From: Syncephalis plumigaleata
Lineage: Eukaryota > Zoopagomycota > Zoopagomycetes > Zoopagales > Piptocephalidaceae
Direction: 5' to 3'
DNA: 36,584 nt
Assembly: GCA_025201365.1 (NCBI GenBank)
Contig: JAIXMF010000115.1
Span: 1-36,584 of the forward strand
Positions 33,278 to 36,584 of this stretch are shown here, one piece after another (positions within the stretch are counted from its first letter, which is position 1; every line of letters starts with the position of its first letter). Both the position numbers and the translations under genes were made by a program. The notes under the pieces are model-generated. The model did no database searches and had not been told where the DNA came from. It saw nothing but the letters and a program-made list of their open reading frames with translations.

Positions 33278-34307
33278 TTACTTACAAAATTAGTACAACC
33301 ATATTACTTGAAAATAGTTGGTCAGCTAATAATTGTATAGAGAAGAGAGCGTGTCATATATATATATATATATATACGTATGCTCTCCCTCTCTCTCTCC
33401 CTAATATCTGTGATTATATGTATACGCGCTTTTACTCGTTTACTTTCTCTTCATACGTATATCTCTATCCTAATATGTTTTTTATCATACCGCTATATCC
33501 TTCGTATATATATATATATATTGACGTATCAATTGTTTTTATCTATCTCTTTTTTGCACCTCTATGCTTGCTCTTCTACCTACCTACTTACCTATTTACT
33601 TACCTATCCATCTATCCATCTATTTTATAATGACATTTTTATCGCTTTGCTTACATTGCTAACCACCTTAGCGTTGGCAATTGGAAAAAAACACTTTATG
33701 TTTGTTATTTATGGCCAAGACTCCGTTATTTGATATACACATACACATTTATATACATTTATTTAATTACCAATAGCTTGCAAAATAATTAATAATAAAT
33801 TTTAGCTTAATTAAGATACTGCAATTAATTGAATAGCGCACGTAAACAACATCTAAGCGGGAATGACGATGACGATGATGACGATGACGACGATGATGAC
33901 GTTTGTCAGCCTATTATTGTGCTCGTTTCCCATGCAACACAAATGAATTAGAAAAGAAAAATCATATCCCCTTTGTTTTTGAAGTAAAAATACCAGTCAT
34001 TCTATCGATGCTATATACGAGGGAGTAGGCACCAGTCAGTCAAGGAGAAAGTCATGTGGTGGCACATGATTGGTGCAAGGCGAATGCAACATGTATTCCG
34101 TGTAGAACACGCAACGCCGCGACATAGCACGCTGCTTTTCCAATTTAAAGGATGATAGAATGAAAGCACCCAAGACGAACAATCAATTGTTATCGCATTC
34201 ACCGTTCGTTGATCCTCCTCTGTCCGCTTTCTCTCTCTCTCTCTCTCTCTATTTCTATCTTTCTATCTTTCTATCTAGTTATTTGTACTCTGTCGGGATA
34301 CTACACC
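33278..34307. other. Intergenic region upstream of micro-exon gene 2
   Basis: It contains (AT)n at 33356-33376 and 33506-33522, CCTA/CCAT tetranucleotide repeats (33579-33622), a GACGAT/GATGAC run (33863-33901) and a (CT)n tract at 34229-34250 just before the micro-exon gene. TTTAAA at 34144-34149 is a weak TATA candidate. No gene is seen. Confidence 0.45.
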
Positions 34308-35834
34308 ATGAAATCGTTTATCGTCACCATTGTTGCTATCATCGCGACTATCGCCATTAGTGCAGAGATGATTAGTGCAAAGCCAGCATTGATATTCCGT
34401 CGTGGTATGATGAATTAATCACGATACTAATTGTAGTAATGTTTAACGTGTAAACTTTCTATATAATTAGATAGTTAGTTCATAATAATAATACTATATT
34501 TGTATACATCATTAATAACAATAACTAATTCGTAATTATTTGGCAAATAGAACGTAAGTCCTAGCAATAGATGGCAGAGAGTAGTAGCGCTAATCGAAGT
34601 GTCAATATAACACACAATGATCTCGTAAAATATATAGAAAGTAAGTTTGAAATTGAATGTAGAAATTAGTAAACTAATCGACATCTATCATCCAACCCGA
34701 TGATGTACTATCATTCGAAAAATCAGCCAGTAAGTTTGATCACACTACATGTTAATCAACTTCTAATAAACGGTGTAACGTAAAATATATACGTACCTTT
34801 CGTTAAGCAGGTCGTAAGTATAGTGTTAACAAGTGAATCGAACGATAGCTAATAGAAGCGAAACAATAATCTATGCTGCCTATGATTAATTGGCCGATAG
34901 GACGTGAGTACCAGCATTATAATTACATTGCAATGTAGTCATTAATACTGTCGTGTTTATCTTTGTTCATAGCCAGTAAGCCTACTTGAACTAGTATGAT
35001 CGATTATACTCATCGTCCTTATTGTTTTCCGTATACTACTATTCCACCATTAGATTGTAAGTGGTATGAGTTATTACAATGCAATATTTGCTAATTGTAA
35101 CTCGGAAACACGTATCACAAATAATAGTTAGTAAGCATTGGAATTTGAAATAGCAATAATAACTTGTTCGCTAATGATCTATGCATAATCAACATCTTAT
35201 CATTCCATTGAAAAGGCCGTAAGTATTAGCTTACCATTTCATATTAGGTGCTAATTATCTCTTTCTTTTTGTATACACATGACATACCACCGATAGCCGG
35301 TAAGGTTAAATACATCGAGTATACCATTTGAAATACTGATAGCAATGCACAACACCGTCTATATTCGATTATCATGATAACAGGATGTAAGTTTCTCGAT
35401 TACTACTTCCACACATCTCGCTAATTTATTAATCATTCTAATTTAGCGCGTAAGTATTGACTCTTATTTTACAGCCTGATATGCTGATCACATCACATAA
35501 TACCACTTATACAACCACTTCGTCTACCAGAAAGTAAGTAGAAAGCTGAATAGTGATGATCATCCTGCTAATCCCATTGTAATTATCTACCTGCAGTCGG
35601 TAAGATTACGTTTATTACATCAATCATCATAGTAATCATAGCGTATCATGTCATGTTTACTTGACTTTTATTAGGACATCGTAAGTAAATCTCTAAGTAT
35701 TTTTACATCGTGCATTGCATTAATTCTAATCCAATACCAGTAGCCGATGGTAACTAGTTATATCCCCTGTATATCCATTACTATACTAATTGTAACTGGT
35801 ATGTATTATTCCCATTCGCATTATAGCTAGATAA
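34308..35834 (+). CDS. Micro-exon gene encoding a small secreted peptide precursor (locus 2)
   Basis: Exon 1 (34308-34404) encodes a signal peptide (MKSFIVTIVAIIATIAISAE, then MISA), KPALIF and dibasic RR, ending at donor GTATGA. Then come 3-nt exons: 34471 ATA (weaker donor GTTAGT), 34551 AAC, 34638 AAA, 34727 CCA, 34811 GTC, 34901 GAC, 34973 CCA, 35054 ATT, 35128 TTA, 35216 GCC, 35297 CCG, 35384 GAT, 35447 CGC, 35531 AAA and 35597 TCG. Two 6-nt exons follow, 35675 GACATC and 35744 CCGATG, then the last exon from 35827 with stop TAA at 35832-35834. Introns are 60-87 nt, and all but a few have CTAAT/CTGAT motifs. Every intron is phase 1. Joined, the frame is open for 53 residues (52 without ATA); the part after RR begins DKQTSRPN and ends QIGHPDAR. 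RR suggests Kex2-type release. Exon-1 layout is shared with the gene at 4035. Function unknown; RNA evidence is needed for exact exon use. Confidence 0.72.
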
Positions 35835-36477
35835 TAATATGTCTAGCGATAATGCATTACTATTATTACTAATACTAATACAATCGATTGTTCATAATAA
35901 AAGCAAAAATCATGATAGAATAATAGGAACACAAGTGTCAAGCAAGCTATTTCAATACAAGAAACCTCGCTTATTGAGTCCAAGTATAATCGTTATCATT
36001 ATCCGGTCTATTTCCTTACAATCGTCCTATCGCAGCTAACAAACCGTAAAGGATGTCGTCCATAGTGAATAAATATGCGTTATTGATAACTACCCATAAT
36101 GATCTATTCCTACTAGTGGTTGTAGTAACAATCATCATATACATTTGCTATTTGATATTAGTGTACAGGTGTAATAAATCAATATTTTACTTTCATCGTT
36201 TGATAGTTGATATCAAAAAATGCTACATTAAAAGAAACAAAATAAGAGGAATGGAATAATGAATGAATGGATGAATAAATAAATATGCAATTGGTTAAGG
36301 TAGCTGAAAAGGGCATGGTATAGAGATAGTTCGCTCGATATTCAATTCGCCAAACCATCGAACGACCGGTACTAGAAATGATAGTTTGAGTGTCATGGGC
36401 ATTTTCGTCTTTTGTTTACACGCCGTAAGGACTCGTGTCAACATTGGATCGGTCACTTTGCTTAGAAGGCCATTAAA
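35835..36477. other. 3' UTR and intergenic sequence after micro-exon gene 2
   Basis: The 66- and 68-residue frames here lie directly after the stop of the micro-exon gene and look like 3' UTR. AATAAATAAATA at 36274-36285 is the likely poly(A) signal. Confidence 0.45.
36274..36283 (+). terminator. Overlapping AATAAA polyadenylation signals
   Basis: Two overlapping AATAAA hexamers about 440 nt after the stop of micro-exon gene 2. No closer perfect hexamer was noticed. Confidence 0.45.
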
Positions 36478-36527
36478 ATGTCACCACCTATTGAATCAGC
36501 CACTTTGCTTAGAAGGCCATTAAAAAT
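36454..36527. repeat. Short tandem duplication at the right edge
   Basis: CACTTTGCTTAGAAGGCCAT followed by TAAAA is present at 36454-36478 and again at 36501-36525, with a period of 47 bp. Both copies are followed by ATG(T/C)CACCACC, the second after one extra A. Confidence 0.7.
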
Positions 36528-36584
36528 GCCACCACCACCACTATCTCTATTGTTACTATTAGTAGAAGAGGATTCTGACGATGC
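36478..36584 (+). CDS. Possible 5' end of a gene running off the right edge
   Basis: From ATG at 36478 the frame stays open to the window end (35 residues: MSPPIESATLLRRPLKMPPP, then Leu-rich and acidic). An in-frame TAG lies 13-15 bases upstream of it. This is too short to identify; the open frame could be chance, since it overlaps a 47-bp duplication. Confidence 0.25.
   Translation, partial: MSPPIESATLLRRPLKMPPPPLSLLLLLVEEDSDD

Noticed and set aside
35461-35490. TTTTACAG-CCT as a further micro-exon in locus 2
   Set aside because: It is followed by GATATG, not a GT donor; the surrounding 81-nt intron is already of normal length.
35839-36259. Two short frames after micro-exon gene 2
   Set aside because: They lie between its stop codon and poly(A) signal and show no coding character.

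Overview
This is eukaryotic nuclear DNA and almost certainly fungal. Most genes carry short (about 50-150 nt) GT-AG introns with a CTAAT/CTAAC-like branch motif. The gene set includes a fungal MEP-type ammonium transporter, a Nud1/Cdc11-like spindle-pole scaffold and a CAP protein with a chitin-binding-like tail. The base composition is AT-rich and microsatellites are frequent. One MTG1 intron has all the hallmarks of a U12-type AT-AC intron, which points to a lineage that kept the minor spliceosome, so an early-diverging fungus (Mucoromycota/Zoopagomycota grade) is more likely than a yeast or an ordinary Dikarya. I cannot name the species.

Layout, left to right. 29-245 (-): first exon of a gene running off the left edge. 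1061-1918 (-): small RGG-rich protein. 4035-4947 (+): a signal-peptide gene whose remaining coding sequence is scattered over micro-exons of 2-5 nt. 5329-6517 (-): four-exon secreted protein of unknown family, with tandem repeats upstream of its promoter. 7534-8544 (+): Elongator subunit Elp6. 8754-9421 (-): aldo/keto reductase with its middle deleted. 9736-11688 (-): FAD-dependent aromatic hydroxylase. 12122-13709 (-): SNAP (Sec17-like) protein with an unusual N-terminal extension. 14173-15129 (+): ribosomal protein eL42. 15521-16876 (-): ammonium transporter. 17820-19412 (+): mitochondrial ribosome GTPase MTG1. 20809-21669 (+): CAP protein with Pro-rich linker and chitin-binding-like tail. 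22521-27250 (+): Nud1/Cdc11-like LRR scaffold. 28279-28806 (+): second CAP protein. 31322-33277 (+): large disordered protein. 34308-35834 (+): second micro-exon gene. 36478 to the end (+): possible start of another gene.

The most exciting content is the pair of micro-exon genes. In each, exon 1 encodes a signal peptide, a short pro-segment and a dibasic RR, and ends at the same sequence (CGTCGTG followed by GTATG). Everything downstream is a string of tiny exons. At the right-hand locus there are 15 exons of exactly 3 nt and two of 6 nt, each flanked by AG and GTAAG-type signals, with introns of 60-87 nt that mostly carry their own CTAAT motif. All of these introns are in phase 1, so nearly every codon of the predicted mature peptide is interrupted by an intron. 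Joined, the pieces give an open frame that closes in the last exon. Cleavage after RR would release a peptide of about 20 residues assembled almost residue by residue by the spliceosome. At the left-hand locus the introns are visibly tandem copies of one another, which suggests how such arrays grow. The closest known analogy is the micro-exon genes of schistosomes, but exons this small in such long runs are not something I recognise in fungi.

The window is also rich in secretory genes (five of about seventeen). These are interspersed with ordinary housekeeping genes rather than arranged as a biosynthetic cluster.
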